Shown here: one piece after another, positions 44,316-57,506 of the stretch | Numbering within the stretch: the first letter of the stretch is position 1 | Layout of the letters: every line of letters begins with the position of its first letter | NCBI RefSeq assembly: GCF_029962835.1 | Contig: NC_080582.1 | Coordinates: 70,056,177 to 70,120,176, forward strand | DNA: 64,000 bases | Reading direction: 5' to 3' | From: Magnolia sinica | Lineage: Eukaryota > Streptophyta > Magnoliopsida > Magnoliales > Magnoliaceae | Made by a program: the position numbers and the translations under genes | Notes under the pieces: model-generated | What the model was told of the DNA's origin: nothing | What the model saw: the letters and a program-made list of their open reading frames with translations, nothing else | The model's database searches: none

Positions 44316-46266
44316 TGAAAAGGCTAACCTATTTGTCCTAGAAGGGGGGGGGGGGGGACTATGCCAAATTAAAACTTAACAGCAGAATTTAAATAAATTA
44401 AATACAGTTAGCAATAGACAATCCTACAATGCTGAATTTAAAGATAACCTCAAATGTACGAGTATTGAGAAGTTGATACAGATGTTGTTCTAAGGACAAC
44501 CTTACACCATAAAAACCAAGGCTTTATGGCAGGACAACCTTACTAGAACGGTTTCTGTATCAAAAACTCAAATTTGATACATAGGAATAAATAAATAAAT
44601 AGCAAGGAATGAAATCTACGCTATTACAACATTCTCTACAATGCAAAAAGGAAATTACAACCATCCACAAAAAGAAATAAACAATCAAACCATAAGACCA
44701 AAAATTATAATGGTTCGCTTGTGTGTACACCAACTGTTTAGAAAAATAGCCACACAACTACTCCACTCCTAATATCCTCACACAGTGGATATTAGCGTTC
44801 ACTATGAAAATAGATTTTTTCAGGTTCACCTAAAACCCTCACAATTGTGTCTTTCAAGTGGGCTTACACAATTCAAAAAACCCCACACTCTGAGTTTTTT
44901 GGATCACCTCAGACAAACCAAAACAAAGATTTTTCTAGCACAATCTTAAAAACCAAAACAGAAATTTACAATAATGTAAAATACCTAAATATTCTCTTTT
45001 TGATGTCGCCCGGAAGAACCAAATCGGAGTAGAATTTCAACGTAGAAGTTCAATGTCCAAACTCACTTATGAAATGGTTCTAGGTTCTAAATTGATTTTA
45101 AATTAAATCAAGTTGGGCTAGCTTATTTGATTTTGATTCTAAGAAAAGGGTAATCCTCAATCCCTTCTTCAAATATGAATGGAATATGGAATACAAAATC
45201 AATATAACAAAGTTAAATTAAGAGAATATTAAATAGCACAATATAGCTTAAAAAGAACACTAACTTATCTCTCAGAGTGGCATATTGATTTATCTTGAAT
45301 ACAATGAAAAACTATGAAATTCGTGCTCTATTTATAGGTGAAGAAATCGCGTTCACGGTTGGTCCTGAGGACACTACGACTGGTCGTAGGACCAACAGAT
45401 TTTTAAAATTTGGAAGCGATAGGATAAAACCATTCCACGATTGGTCGTAAACCCTGCACGACCGGTCGAGGGACCTCCACGACTGGTCGTAAACCCTGCA
45501 CGACAGGTCGAGGGACCTCCACGACTAGCCGTGACCTATCCACGACTGGTCGTGTAAAACCTGAAATAGTTGCTGGACTTTGAGTCGTAGCTACTGGTCA
45601 AGAATAAGTCGAGCAGTCTCTAAGACTGGTTGAGGCTTAACAAAAAATTTTAAAAATTTATAACAAACTTAGGACTGGTTGAGGAATTTCATGGACTGGT
45701 CGAGCCAGTGCTAGGACTAGTCAAACAGAGTCCAGGATTAGTCGAGAAACAGTCTATGCACTTATAAAATGATCTAATTGAATTATATATTCAAAATGAC
45801 CTCCTATATGGTCAATCTAGGGTCATTCATACCTTAACCATGATGTATGAACATTAAAACTTCTTTTTCATCAATTGATAGTCGTTCTTTGAAGTTTATG
45901 AAGCTTGAGATCATTACACATGATGATGCTTGAACTTATGACCTTTCGAAGAATAGTCAAACTTGAATTTGTAGCCTTAAGAAGCTTGAACTTGAAATAT
46001 CTTGAATCTTGAGCTTGAGGTACAAAGTAAAAAAGACTTTGTCTTGACTTGGAGGTTGTATTATGAATCTTGAACATTGAATACTCACTTGATGTTGTAC
46101 TCAAACATGACCATGGAATCTTGCATTTCTTGAAGTAAAGACCTTTGTTCTTGAGTGATACAAAGTCTTCATTATGTAGAAGAGTTGAATAAGACACAGA
46201 TGCTAAGAGAGGTTTTGTAACTACAAAATTTGACAATTATAGGAGCTAGAAACCATAGCACGTATA
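44316..46266 (-). repeat. Right (5') LTR of the SIRE-like element
   Basis: 1,951 bp. TATA box CTATAAATAG (minus) at 45337-45328. A run of 14 G at 44344-44357 lies at the same place as the 18-G run in the partner. Confidence 0.85.
45345..45745 (-). promoter_or_regulatory. Palindromic GACYGGTC array, right LTR
   Basis: About 14 variants in 400 bp. Part is a 42-bp tandem repeat with units starting CCACGA at 45435, 45477 and 45519, each carrying two motif copies. It lies immediately upstream of the TATA box in minus sense. Confidence 0.6.
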
Positions 46267-46269
46267 ACC

Positions 46270-47300
46270 CATGCTTCAAAATGAACATGAATTCCTACAA
46301 AAATATAACCCATCTATCATGCACATGGTTCACATTAGTTTGACTATTAATAAAATTTAAGATTTTGTGGTCAGTGTAGAGAACAATCTCTCTTTGAATT
46401 AAATAATATCGTCAATGTCGTAATGCTTGAACCTATGGCTCAATCTCATATGTCGACCATTTCTTTGAAGCTTCAATGAGCTTCTCATTGTAAAAGGCTA
46501 TTGGCCTGCCTTCCTGTGATAAAACTCATCTAATTCCGACAAATGAGGCATTACACTCAACTTTAAACATCTTGTTGAAATTGAGAAGAACCAATACCGG
46601 TGTTGTGGAACGACATTTTTTCATGTAATATGTAATGGGTGCGACTGTAATGTTGAAATTCCTCACGAATCGATGATAGAATATTGCCAACCCTTGGAAA
46701 CTTCTAACTTCATAAATGTTCATCAGAATTAGTCATTCGCTAATGGCTCACATCTTTTCATTGCCCACATGGATGCTCATGGACGTCATAACAAATCTTA
46801 AAAATAAAAAACTGCATGTTAAAAACTACACTTTTTCAAGTCATACTTCAAGTTGAGGTATAACTTATTAATTGTTAGGATATATAGCACTTGCCTGAGA
46901 TGTTCCATATGCTCTATTTGACCCTAGCCATATATTATGATATCATCAAAATATACTACCATAAACTGTCCAATGAACGACTTCAACACTTGATTCATCA
47001 TACGTATAAAAGTGTTTACTGTATTTGATAGACTGAAGGGCATGACTAGCCACTCATACAACCATTCCTTAGTCTTGAATGTTGTTTTCCACTCATCACC
47101 TGTTTGAATATGAATCTGATGGTATCTGCTCCTCAGATTTAGTTTAGAGAACACATTGACATCTTCTAACATATTAAGCATGTCATCCAACTGCATTATC
47201 GCGAACCAATATTTAATGATAATGTTGTTAATTGCTCGATTGTCAACACACATGCTTCAGCTCTCATCTTTCTTTAACATTAATAAAGCTGGCATAGTGC
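46270..47300 (-). pseudogene. Gypsy reverse transcriptase and RNase H start
   Basis: The open piece 47253-46924 reads [79 protein letters not shown] and [13 protein letters not shown]. The catalytic YFDD is kept. Next on the minus strand is [20 protein letters not shown] and the RNase H-type MSHWLKHYDIDDII region. The gene is cut at 46267 by the copia insertion and continues as integrase at 35290. Confidence 0.9.
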
Positions 47301-49340
47301 ATGGGCTCATGCTCTCTCATAGAAGACCCTTACGAACTCATACGATAATGAGAGCGGTTAGGCAAGCTAGCCATAGGGACGAGGTCTATGTGATGTTGGA
47401 TGTCTTGCATAGGGGACAATCCATTAGGTAATTCTTCAATCCAGATTTCTTTGAATTTATTCAGCAATGACCTTAAACTTGGATGAATGTTTAAGGGCTC
47501 TACTTCCTCATCAATTACCACCACAATGTACACCTCTTTAGTTTTCTTGTATTCTTCCACAAAATCCCGAATGGTCAGGAGGGAGCTACCCTCCACCTTA
47601 AAAGCTTCAGGGTGGTTCTCTGGTGCCATAGGGGCAAGGATTGTCTTATGACCATCACTGATGAAAATGTAGACATGGACTCATCCTCGGTGGGTCGTAT
47701 CACCGTCCGATTACCATGGTCAACCAAACAATATATGACATCCTTCCATGTCGACCACGTCACAAAATACTTGATCTTTATAATTCCTACCAACTGAAAA
47801 TGAGATAGTGTATTTTTCAGTTGCCTTAGCCTTGTTCATCTTTTTTTTATCCAGTTAGTCGAGCAAGGGGAATGATGATTTGTCAAAGGTAGCTATAACT
47901 TGTCTACCATCACTTTCAAGATGATGTTCTCACTACTACCATTATCTATGATTATGTCATAGACATTGTTGTTGACGGTATACCATGTGAGGAATATATT
48001 ATGCTATTGCGGGTGCACCTCAATCCTTAGAGTGTACAATAACTGCCTCACGACTAAGGATTCACCATGATCCTTAACCAACCATTATTTGTCACTAATT
48101 TCTTCTTCAATGGTTTGTTCATTCTCATCAATTCCAGGGCCTTCTTTCGTCGCCTAATCTTCAATTCCTCCTTCGTTAATGGCCAAGTGGGCTGCAGGGT
48201 GTTGAGGGTAAGTGTTCGATAAGTGGCCCACTTGGCCACAATGGAAACAATGGTTCATCCTTGGTCAACCATAAGGATTTGAAATTTTGCTCAAACTCGC
48301 TGTTGTTGGCTTTGCCCATTGAGGCCTAGATGGACCACTCCCCATGTCACGGTTTACGGTTGTATGAGGTTGAGGAAGCCCTCCTACTGGTTCCTTTCCT
48401 TTGGCCAACATCAAATCTTGCATGGGACTCGTCATGGGGGCCCGAGTTGAAGGATAAGGCCAAGTAGTGACTCTTGCAAGCTGTATTTCTACCCTAACCG
48501 CCAACTGGACCCTTTCATCCATAGTCCTAACCGGGTGCATCTGAACTCGATCCTGAATTGTCAGTGGTAAACCACCTATGAACCATGTTACCTTCTGCAA
48601 TCACAAAAATCATTATTTGTTGCTAACCGCTAGAATTCTTCAGTGTAATATGTTACAGTCCAATTCCTGTACCAAAATTTTTGGTATTTTTGGAACAACA
48701 TCTACTTATAATCACATGGGAGAAATTGTGATTGAAGAAGGCATCTCATCTGCAGTTATCATCGGATGGGCGCCTTATTCTGTCAAGCATATGAGAGCTA
48801 TAATTGCTCCTACCTTGCAGAAGCATCACATTTCAATTTGAACGCAACCAACTTCACTTTCTTTTCTTCCATCACATCTATATAATCAAAATACTGCACT
48901 ACTTCGGCTAACCAATAGAGGAAGTCTTCTATATGTAAAAAGCCATTAAAACTGAAAAGTTAGGCGTTACTTCGATAATCTATTTTGGCATAATTTAGTT
49001 GATCATCTCCATAGACTGGCTGTTGGGCAATGACGCCACCGACGTCCTTGTCGCTGGAGCTCGACTCATCTGAGATATACTTGTGATTTGCCTTTGGAAG
49101 TGCTTTACGAAAAATGGGGTTGTCTCGTACAATAATCACGGGCGGCTGAGTGTCACCATGGATTCAGGGCGAGATTAGCGCATTCGCAATACAGTTGAGG
49201 GTTGTTTGTAGCCCTTACATGGTCTATTGACTCTTCCGGTGGAAAATTTCAATTCTTTCCAATAGATAATGAATACCCCAATCACTATGCATAGGATTTT
49301 GGTCCATTTTGTTATTAGTTGTCATCAGCCTGAGGGGAGT
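47301..49340 (-). pseudogene. Gypsy gag and protease region, decayed
   Basis: Gag pieces are MQKVTWFIGGLPLTIQDRVQ and MDERVQLAVRVEIQLAR, with a zinc-knuckle remnant HCFHCGQVGHLSNTY (the last Cys changed to Tyr) near 48262-48205. Protease and linker pieces follow (DNGSENIILKVMVDK-like near 47980-47890, then HPSLRSLLNKFKEIWIEELP and GLSPMQDIQHHIDLVP just before RT). Many frame breaks. Confidence 0.75.
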
Positions 49341-49344
49341 CCTT

Positions 49345-49356
49345 GCTTTGATACCA
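49345..49356 (-). promoter_or_regulatory. Primer-binding site of the split gypsy element
   Basis: Minus strand TGGTATCAAAGC, close to the initiator-Met tRNA complement, next to the LTR edge. Confidence 0.85.
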
Positions 49357-49363
49357 CTTGGTA

Positions 49364-50081
49364 TATGCAGGGATGTGATGAGGTTGATCACCATCTTCCA
49401 TAGGGCATAACTACTCCGAATCCTCAGAACTCTCTAGACTCTTCATAGAGCTTCCTTGAATTTATGAGGGATAAAAGAAGGAATAATTTTTAATAAATTC
49501 GAAATAACTTGATTGATGATAAAAAAAAATGGAATTACAACTCTTTAAATAAGGAACTCAAACCTAGGATAGAGTTTTAGACTTAGACTCTAACTCAAAC
49601 ACCCTAAAAACATGACTAATAAATAGTAAACTTACTATTTATAGATGACATGACCTCTATTCCTACCAGACTTCATGGTTTTTGGCCAAAAATAGTAAGT
49701 GTCCAATTTGGCTTAACCACATTATTCTCCCAACTTTTCTAAGCCATTTTCATGTTGGGCACGACTTCTATAACTTAAAGGATCAAAAGTTATACTCGAA
49801 CTAAAACTTATCATTTATGGTAAAAACAGAACTAAACAAGACTTTTGACCGTCAATTTGATGGAATATTGTAAATCTGGCATTGGCAACCCAACATAGCT
49901 TATTGGTTGGCTTAAATAGGTCCTCCTACCCCAAAATCATATATAATATGTTAAAAAACTCATCCCAGCTTGCAAGATACGACTGATTTAAGGTTCTGAC
50001 AATCTAGATCATTTCTGCCTCCGATTGGGCCTTCTCTGGTCCATCTTTGCCATGAAAGTGTCTATGACCTGCTCTACATCA
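49364..50081 (-). repeat. Right (5') LTR of the split gypsy element
   Basis: Plus-strand ends TATGCAGGGATG and CTCTACATCA. TATA box CTATAAATAG (minus) at 49644-49635. About 718 bp. Confidence 0.8.
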
Positions 50082-51889
50082 AGGATGACTATGGGCTATT
50101 ATGATCATTGTAGACCATTGGTGTCACGCCCCAAACTTGGAAACCGGGCTCATAGAATTTCCGATTACCGAATCCGGTACCGACAGCCTCCGTAGTACTC
50201 CATTCTCGGCTCCCAGCGCCCATACGCAAGATTCCGATCCTTGGATCCTACAAGGAGGATTTTTCAACATACATTTATCTCATAAAAAACATAACCACAA
50301 GTTTACCCAAATCACAAAGGCAACATCATCATATATCCACTAATATAAACAGTTGAATACAGTGCTAAAAGGGAAATACATATATTGAAAATTAAAGCTC
50401 CAAAAGACAGCTGCACGCTCCAAGCTCAATGCTGCTGCGACTTAACGCCACATGCATGTATCTATCATGCATAAGCTTATAGAAAGCTTATAGGGTGGTG
50501 TAAGTGTGTGCGCAAGGTTAGTGTCAAGTATGTAATATCAGATCAATGCGAAAACATGCTGGTGAGTTCATAAATACCATCAGTCTTATCCAGGCTATGC
50601 GATACAAAAACATAATAAGCCAATATCATATACTGAGGATACAATGTAATTTGTAAATCCTGATGAGTCCACGGATACCGTCAGCCTCCTATAGGGCATA
50701 TAAATGTAGAAACATAATAAACCAAATGCTATGTGCTAAGAATGTAATGCAATATGCAGTGTGAATGAAATAATCAAGCTGGAGTGTGAAGTCAGGATGA
50801 TAGTACGTAGTATCGCAGGCTATGGGGTTTATCACAAGGGACTTCTATCCAAACTAGTTCCATACCTAAATTTGGATCGCCAGACTCAATGTGGTAAACT
50901 CCTAATCTTAGGTTGGTCGCGTGCCCCAACCAAAATTCTGTCCATTGCGAAGGTATAATAACAATTAGTTACGCACCACCAGCCCGAGTGGATAATAAAT
51001 GAATGAATGAATGAGTAAAATACTGAGTGTACAACTCCTGCTTAATAAGTCCACATATCAGTACCGTACATCTCTGGGATCATCACCGAGGGTCTAGTAC
51101 ACTCTATGCCAGCCTGTAGCCCCTATCCGAGCGCACAACTGGGTAAGTGGAAGAGATCTTACTATCCGCCTACCAATATCGGGCCCAACTCATCGATAGC
51201 GGACTCACTCCTCAAACCGGTCAAACTCAACCTAAATATTTCTCCATCACTCAGGCGGGTAAGGTCACACCCCCTTCCAACCGACTACAACACAGTGAGA
51301 TATGCGGCCTACTGATATATAGCCCTCATACGCTCATGTATATCCACTCGGTTTAGACGTTGGAGCGTCCCCTAGCCTCGGGGGTTTAAGAATTTTCACT
51401 CAGGGACATCTATGACACCCGTATGTTAGAATCAAACATTTTTGGTATCCCATCTAGCCATCCATGACATGCCTGTGGAGGCCACAACACTGATGTCGCT
51501 AGGGCTTATGGTGGTCATGTCACAAAATGCGAGATGCATGAGTCATACCATCCAGTCATGCATCAAACATGTGCATACCGCACGCTCATGTGGGGCAACT
51601 CCATCTCTCAAGGAGTCCCATAATAATCCGTCCAATGACATGTGCTATGATTAATCACTACTCATATCAAGCATACATATGATGCGCATGGGCATGGATC
51701 GTGGAGTTATACTAAGCATGTTATATGATGATGATGCACTCTCTTTATATCAAGGATGGGCTTAAATGACCTACTTAGATCAAGAATGGGCCTAACGAGG
51801 CCTAAGGGAAGGTTACAATGTGAACATTTAACTATCATTGCCCATCAATGTGAACATTCAATCAACATTGCTCCCAAGGAGTGGCCCTC

Positions 51890-52200
51890 ATAAAACATAT
51901 AGTGGGGCCCATAGCCTCACATACAACATAATGGGCCTCACACAAGAGCCCAATATACTTCTCAACAGGCTTCATCATACGGACCTCGTATACATCACAA
52001 TGGGTCTCACCACATAGGCCTCATATACATCACAATGGGCCTGACTCATGGGCCTCACATACATCACACTGAGCCTCATCATATGGGCCTCACATATCAC
52101 AATGGGCTACATCACATGGGTCTTACATATCGCAATGGGCCGCATCTCATGGGCCTAATACACATCACAATGGGTCACATCACATGGGCTTGATGGGCAG
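51890..52200. repeat. Degenerate GGGCCTCA tandem array
   Basis: About nine units of the type CACAATGGGCCTCA..CATACAT, the counterpart of 9655-10065 in the sister LTR. Confidence 0.8.
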
Positions 52201-53304
52201 CCCATAATCCAAGAAAAATAGATGGGCAGCCTAGATATACAATGCATTCATCAAGGTGGACCGCTGCCCTGGACAGTGTGAATACACAACACATATCGCG
52301 GTGGCTCCACATCCCATGGGCGGTGCGGATATACATCATGGCGGGGTCCACGTCCAGGGATGGATGGCCTAGATAAAATACATACAGCATGATGGGCCCA
52401 CGTCCAGCCTGTCTGGACGGATGGTGTCGATAAAACACATATATCTCAGTTTGTAACGCCCTGAAATTTGGGGGTCGAGCATAACTTAGCTCCCGAGTTT
52501 CAAAACATCACTTATGCAACATATTAAATGATGGATGTATGTTGTCTGTATGAGTGCATAAAACATGGAATAGATTAAGCCAAACTGCAAACATAATTCC
52601 GGGATAAGTGAAAGATCTAAGCGGAAGACTTAAAGAAACATATGTGTACATGTGCAAGTCCCTGAATTACGTATACATGCCAGGTCATACTTACAAGTGT
52701 TGCTTTCAAAAATACAAGCATCAAATGACATCATCTAGTACAATTACAAAGAAAACCCAAAATCCCCTCATATCAGGACATGACTCACATGAACCCGCCT
52801 GAGAACTGCATAAAAGAAAACGCGGCCTCATCATCCTCGAACTCCTGCTCTGCCTCAGGGGTCGCGTCAACATCTGCATCTAAGACAGAGTCTGGTTAGT
52901 GTTGAAACACCGTCCTAGAACGTGGGAGTGAGTGATCAACTTAGTGGAACTATACAGTAAAAGTTAACATGATATCAAATCAATCAAGCAGTAATGATAA
53001 GGCAATACGATTAAACAAGTCTAAAGTACTCTTATTAATGCAAGGATGTATGTATAAATGATGCATGCCCTCGCCTACACTCCCTTAGCGTCTTCATCTT
53101 ACGTTACGCATGACAACCTCCCGCAGTGCCAACGACTTCTACGCACATGCAATGCGGTGCATGAACATGATTACCAAGTTATTATTAGTCCTTTTCATAC
53201 AGCAGGATTGGGAAGCTAAGGTACCTTCCTCATATCAATTTCCACACAGTGATCCATTCTAGGGTCGTCAGTCCTAGGCCATCTCATACGATCATATGGT
53301 TCTA

Positions 53305-53590
53305 TGTCGCTGCAAAGGGCTCGTCACCAATCAATGCACGCCTATCATACCTTCGTTACTACTCTAAGGCTCATCGCCTTAATGCAGTATCAAGGTATGC
53401 TCAAGGTCATTACAAAGGGCTCGTCACCAATCAATGTAGGCCGATAGCACGAATATAGTGTCCCATACCACCATAATCGGCTCACGAGTCTGGTGTGCTC
53501 ACTAGTCACTACGGGGAGGCTCGTCACCCCAGCGTAGGCCGACAGCTCGACCACAGTGTCCCATACCACCATGTCCGGCTCATGAGTCTT
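53305..53590. repeat. 100-bp tandem repeat, about 2.8 copies
   Basis: GGCTCGTCACC recurs at about 53318, 53418 and 53518, and TCCCATACCACCAT at 53461 and 53559. A shared AATCAATG..GGCC block follows each. Confidence 0.85.
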
Positions 53591-54803
53591 AGCGGATCAA
53601 GGTACAACGGTTAACGGGATTTCATCGGTAAGTTTGGTACCCTAGATTCAAACAATAGTGTCCATACATGGTGAACATACATCGGACAATCGGGTTACTT
53701 GACGAATTCAACTAGCACGAGCGCACGTTGGGTTGAACGACATAGAGTGCGCAAACACTCCGCGTGGCCAAACCACTGCCGACAACTTTAATATGACTCG
53801 GGTTCGTCAAATCACGTCCTTTGTGGCGAAAGCAACCTCAGCCATGAACTCAAGGCCGATTATCGATTTTCTGGACTATTTCATAGTCCCAAACACATTC
53901 CATTATAACAGATATGCATATACAATTTAGAACAGTAATAGAACAACAATTCAAATCATGTAGTATGTGAGCATTTAAAGAATATCAACTTAACATGGAT
54001 TTACACATAAGTAATACTTGAAGTTAAACAACAAAGAATGTGACTTGCATGTAGGAAATCATACACACCAATAGGAGAGTTGAGAATCGCTTCTCAATGC
54101 CCACAAATAGGATAATATATTACACTTTAGACCATTCAGACATTTCTACAAACACTTAGACTACATAGTTCAACATACATGACGTATGTTAGAATACACG
54201 TATTTGGACAATCCCTTTTGCCAAGGAGTTGGCACACATACAACTAGCACAAGTACACGACAGTTAATCATGGCAAACACATGTTCATATTTTATACGTA
54301 TACAATACTTCCTACATATACATAGAATACACAAATCTCAATATAACACATACATATCAAGAACGCAAAATAAACATAGCATTTGGCATGTGAAATTTTA
54401 TCCATAACAATAATAAACCATTATCTGACATTGAAAGCCTTGAAAACCATAACTTATATGAATATAGTCTGCACCTTAAACCAGAAAAAACACACCGAAC
54501 TGATTCAGACGATATGTCTTCGTCAACGGCGACTAGATAACCTAAGGCAAGAATAGAAATGAGCTACATCAACACATAGACTATTCTAAGCTCTAAACAG
54601 ATTAGGGTTAGATTAACTTACCCAAGGATGAACTTAGAATCACCGGAATAACGATTCAAAAGTGATGGTTTAGGGATGCAGGGAAACAAGAAAGAATCTC
54701 AAATGATTCACCAACTTCTCTCTCACTTTCTATCTCTTTTCCTCTCTCTTTCTTAGCTAGGGTTAGGAAATTCGTATGGAAAAGAGAGTGAGGGTTTTAA
54801 GGT

Positions 54804-54814
54804 CTTTATATAGG
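54804..54814 (-). promoter_or_regulatory. TATA box of the nested solo LTR
   Basis: Minus strand CCTATATAAAG, followed by a CT-rich stretch (CTCACTCTC), a typical LTR promoter. Confidence 0.6.
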
Positions 54815-55563
54815 CCTAAAATAGATGAAAATAGCCCCAGGGCCAAGGTATACTTAGGTTATAACCAAATTAGGCCTCTCTTGATCCAACGGAGTGCTTC
54901 CGGTGGTCCTTTTTCCACGTGCGGTCGGACTTAAGCTCACTGACCATGGATCTAGGTCAGGCTGAGTTTTCATACCGATCGGATTTACAGATCAGCCGTG
55001 GCGGACCACTCTCAATTCAACGGTCACCGAAACTCAATCAGGTCCACAAGCACTATGACATGCCTGGGCCATCTTCCCTGATCCGAGGGTGAAATTGGGT
55101 CAGAATCCAACGGTCAGATTGCTTAAAATTGTCGCACAAGCGACACGACTCAGATTTCATAAAATCATATTTAATTTCTCACCGTTCTCACACTCTTCAC
55201 TCCGGACTCAATCAAATCGACCCAGGACATCATCTGGATTTGATTTTTGAGGTGATGGTCAAGTTCAACATGGTGACCATAATTGTCTAAGATCATCGCT
55301 ATCAGACTTTCGACGCGCAGTCCAGGTCCGATCCAAAAGTTCTAAAAATTTCCGAGAGCAACTAGATTTAGCGTTGAATCCCAGATTTCAGAGTAACATA
55401 ACGCTAACGATTCTACAGGTTTTGAGTCCTACAGATCAAATTTAAAGTGATTGATGCTAATTTCACAAGCAATCGAGTTTAGCGCTAATTAACCCACAAA
55501 TAACTTCTGAGAAAAATAGAGGCAATACTTGGGTCTTAGCACGAAATTTTCCGGGTCATTACA

Positions 55564-56430
55564 CAGTTTGCGCCATGGTCTAGATGGACGGCCTGGATAT
55601 ATAATACATACATATAAGGTGGACCACACGTCTAACCTGATGGACGGTGTGAATACATCGCATACTCAAGGTGGGCCCCACCTCCACATGTGTCACACGT
55701 GTGGGGTGGCCCCACGTCCAGCAAATGGACAACGTGGTTGCAACCACAAGCATCACGTGGAGTTCTACCATCCAGCAAGCTAGACATTGTGGAAACAACA
55801 CATGCATCAAGGCAAGCCTCACGTCCTAGCGGTGGACGGATGGCCTAGATATATAACATATATCAAGGTGGGCCCCACCCCCACACGTGCAGCATGTGTG
55901 GGGTGGGTCCCATGTCCAGAGAAGATTGACAGTGTGGAGAAATACATACTTCATGGCGCACACCATACAACATTGTCCAGATGGACGGTGCAAATATAGA
56001 ATATATACATTAAGGTGGGTCCCACTCCCACACGTGCCACACGTGTGGGGTGGGCCCCACGTCTAAAACAGATGGACGGTCTGGAGAAACACATGCATCA
56101 TGGTGGCCCACAGAACTTCTGACATCAATCTAGCAGCCATCTGCTGCTGGTGAGGTGCACAAATGGACGGTCTAGATTTAACACATACCGCATGATTAGA
56201 CCCGCAGAACTAGTTGACGTCAAAACAACAGCTACATTGCTACTGGGTGGTTGCTGGCCCACCGTCCAGGAGATGGATAGCTGGGATATAACACATATTT
56301 CATGATTGGTCCCACATCTTGCTGCCGTTAATACTACAGCCATATGGCTGGTGTGAGGTACACTAGCCGATCCGCTTCCAGGTAGGTGGGTCCCACATGG
56401 GGCCCACCACATATATAGTAATTTAATATA
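55564..56430. repeat. MITE-arm-like tandem units with CACGTG hairpins
   Basis: Repeated GATGGACGG..GGATATA..ACATACATCAAGGTGGGCC units. Hairpins of the form CCCACACGTGCCACACGTGT lie near 55685-55705, 55878-55900 and 56027-56050. This is the counterpart of 10104-10930. Confidence 0.75.
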
Positions 56431-57506
56431 TTTTTTTGTTTTTGCTACAACGTCCAGGGCCCAGGTGCGCTGGACGGTACTAACCGTCCAAGCCGTGGGC
56501 CCACTAGTTGGATAACATGGATATATAATGCATACATCGAGGTGGATCCACGTGGTGGCCCACCAAGGTCTTGGATTAACTAATATTTGTGATTCCCTTC
56601 ATCCAGGGCCTGCCAAAAGGCAGCAGCAAGGTGGGCCTCACGATCGAACAGTGTGGATACAACACATGATAGTGGGCCATATAATCAGGAGAGAGAGAGA
56701 AAGAGAGAGACGTGTGATGGAGAGACATGAGAAGGGGAGGGACCCCGCCACTATGGGCCCTCCCTAAGCTCAATACAATGCATACATCAAGTGGGTCCCA
56801 CCACAAGTGGGCCCACAAATAGAAGTCAACGATAAAAATCTCAAGATCACCCACCGATTGCACTCCTTAGTCCCTTGGCTTCCTTGGCTCCTTGGCTTCA
56901 ACTTTGATGGAAGATGATGGAGATTAAAGGGCTAGGATTAGAGATGAGAGGGGTAGGAAGTGGGCTATACTTGGCTCTCTCATGGAAAGCTTGGACGTCC
57001 ACTCTTTTAGTTGCTTGGGAATGAAGAGAGAAATGAGAGAGGAGAGGATGTGATGGGATGAAAGGGATGGTGTGAGTGATGGGTGAGAGTAAGAAAGGGA
57101 TGAGTAGAGAGAGAGAGAGTTGACTTTGGGGTGAGAGAGGGATGGGTAGGGTATGGGTTGGCAATTGACTTGTGATGGGATGTGTACTTAATTCATTAAT
57201 GGATTGACGTGATGGATAGTAGAGATTCTCTCGAAATTCGTAATGCGCGGCGTTTTCCTCAAGATGAACGCGAGCCTACAACTCCTTGCCTGAGTATCGC
57301 ATTGGCACACAAGATGCGTCGTTGGAACCACGGAGACGGCGCGGTCGCTAAGGTACAAGTTTCAAGTCGAGCTGACTAAATATATGGGATGCAACTTAGG
57401 GTCACGCGCAAACACCGGTTAGAGGTCGTGGGTTTCTGAAATTCGACGGGGAAGATCGTGAGAGTCTAAGGAATAGTACAGATTAGGATGCGGGCCTTAT
57501 AATTGG

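Larger units (their letters stand above)
35291..46266 (-). mobile_element. SIRE-like Ty1/copia retrotransposon with extra ORF
   Basis: LTRs at 35291-37426 and 44316-46266 have plus-strand ends TGAAAAGGC and CTTACA / CGTATA. Flanks are ACCCG / ACCCA (4 of 5). On the minus strand the order is primer site TGGTATCAGAGCC (44313-44301), gag, protease, integrase, RT, RNase H, a separate sense ORF (39004-38048), polypurine AAAGGGGAAGA next to the LTR, LTR. The [12 protein letters not shown] motif, long LTRs and an added 3' ORF fit the SIRE/Maximus lineage. All genes carry a few stops. Confidence 0.9.
32815..50081 (-). mobile_element. Ty3/gypsy retrotransposon split by a copia insertion
   Basis: LTRs are at 32815-33954 and 49364-50081, with flanks AGGAC / AGGAT (4 of 5). 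On the minus strand the order is primer site, gag, protease, RT, RNase H, integrase, LTR. The 10.98-kb copia element at 35291-46266 separates RT/RNase H from integrase, and a 533-bp MITE sits in the left LTR. Without insertions the element is about 5.8 kb. Stops and frameshifts interrupt all genes. Two solo LTRs of this family are at 17967 and 58047. Confidence 0.85.
52452..55563 (-). mobile_element. Nested solo LTR (TGTAACGCCC...TCATTACA)
   Basis: Exact 5-bp duplication CAGTT at 52447-52451 and 55564-55568, TG...CA ends, 3,112 bp, no internal coding. A TATA box on the minus strand sets the probable orientation. It belongs to a different family from its host LTR. Confidence 0.9.
50122..57501 (-). 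mobile_element. Solo LTR of the TGTCACGCCCC gypsy family, with nested insertion
   Basis: Exact 5-bp duplication ATTGG at 50117-50121 and 57502-57506. Ends TGTCACGCCCC and GGGCCTTATA match the LTR at 8691-12202. Without the nested 3.1-kb LTR it is about 4.26 kb. No gag or pol is present, so it is a recombinant solo LTR. Strand is assigned by homology to the gag-linked copy. Confidence 0.9.

Noticed and set aside
56125..56863. Overlapping 80-95-codon minus-strand frames
   Set aside because: They derive from repeat units of the LTR, are open on both strands, and show no recognisable family.
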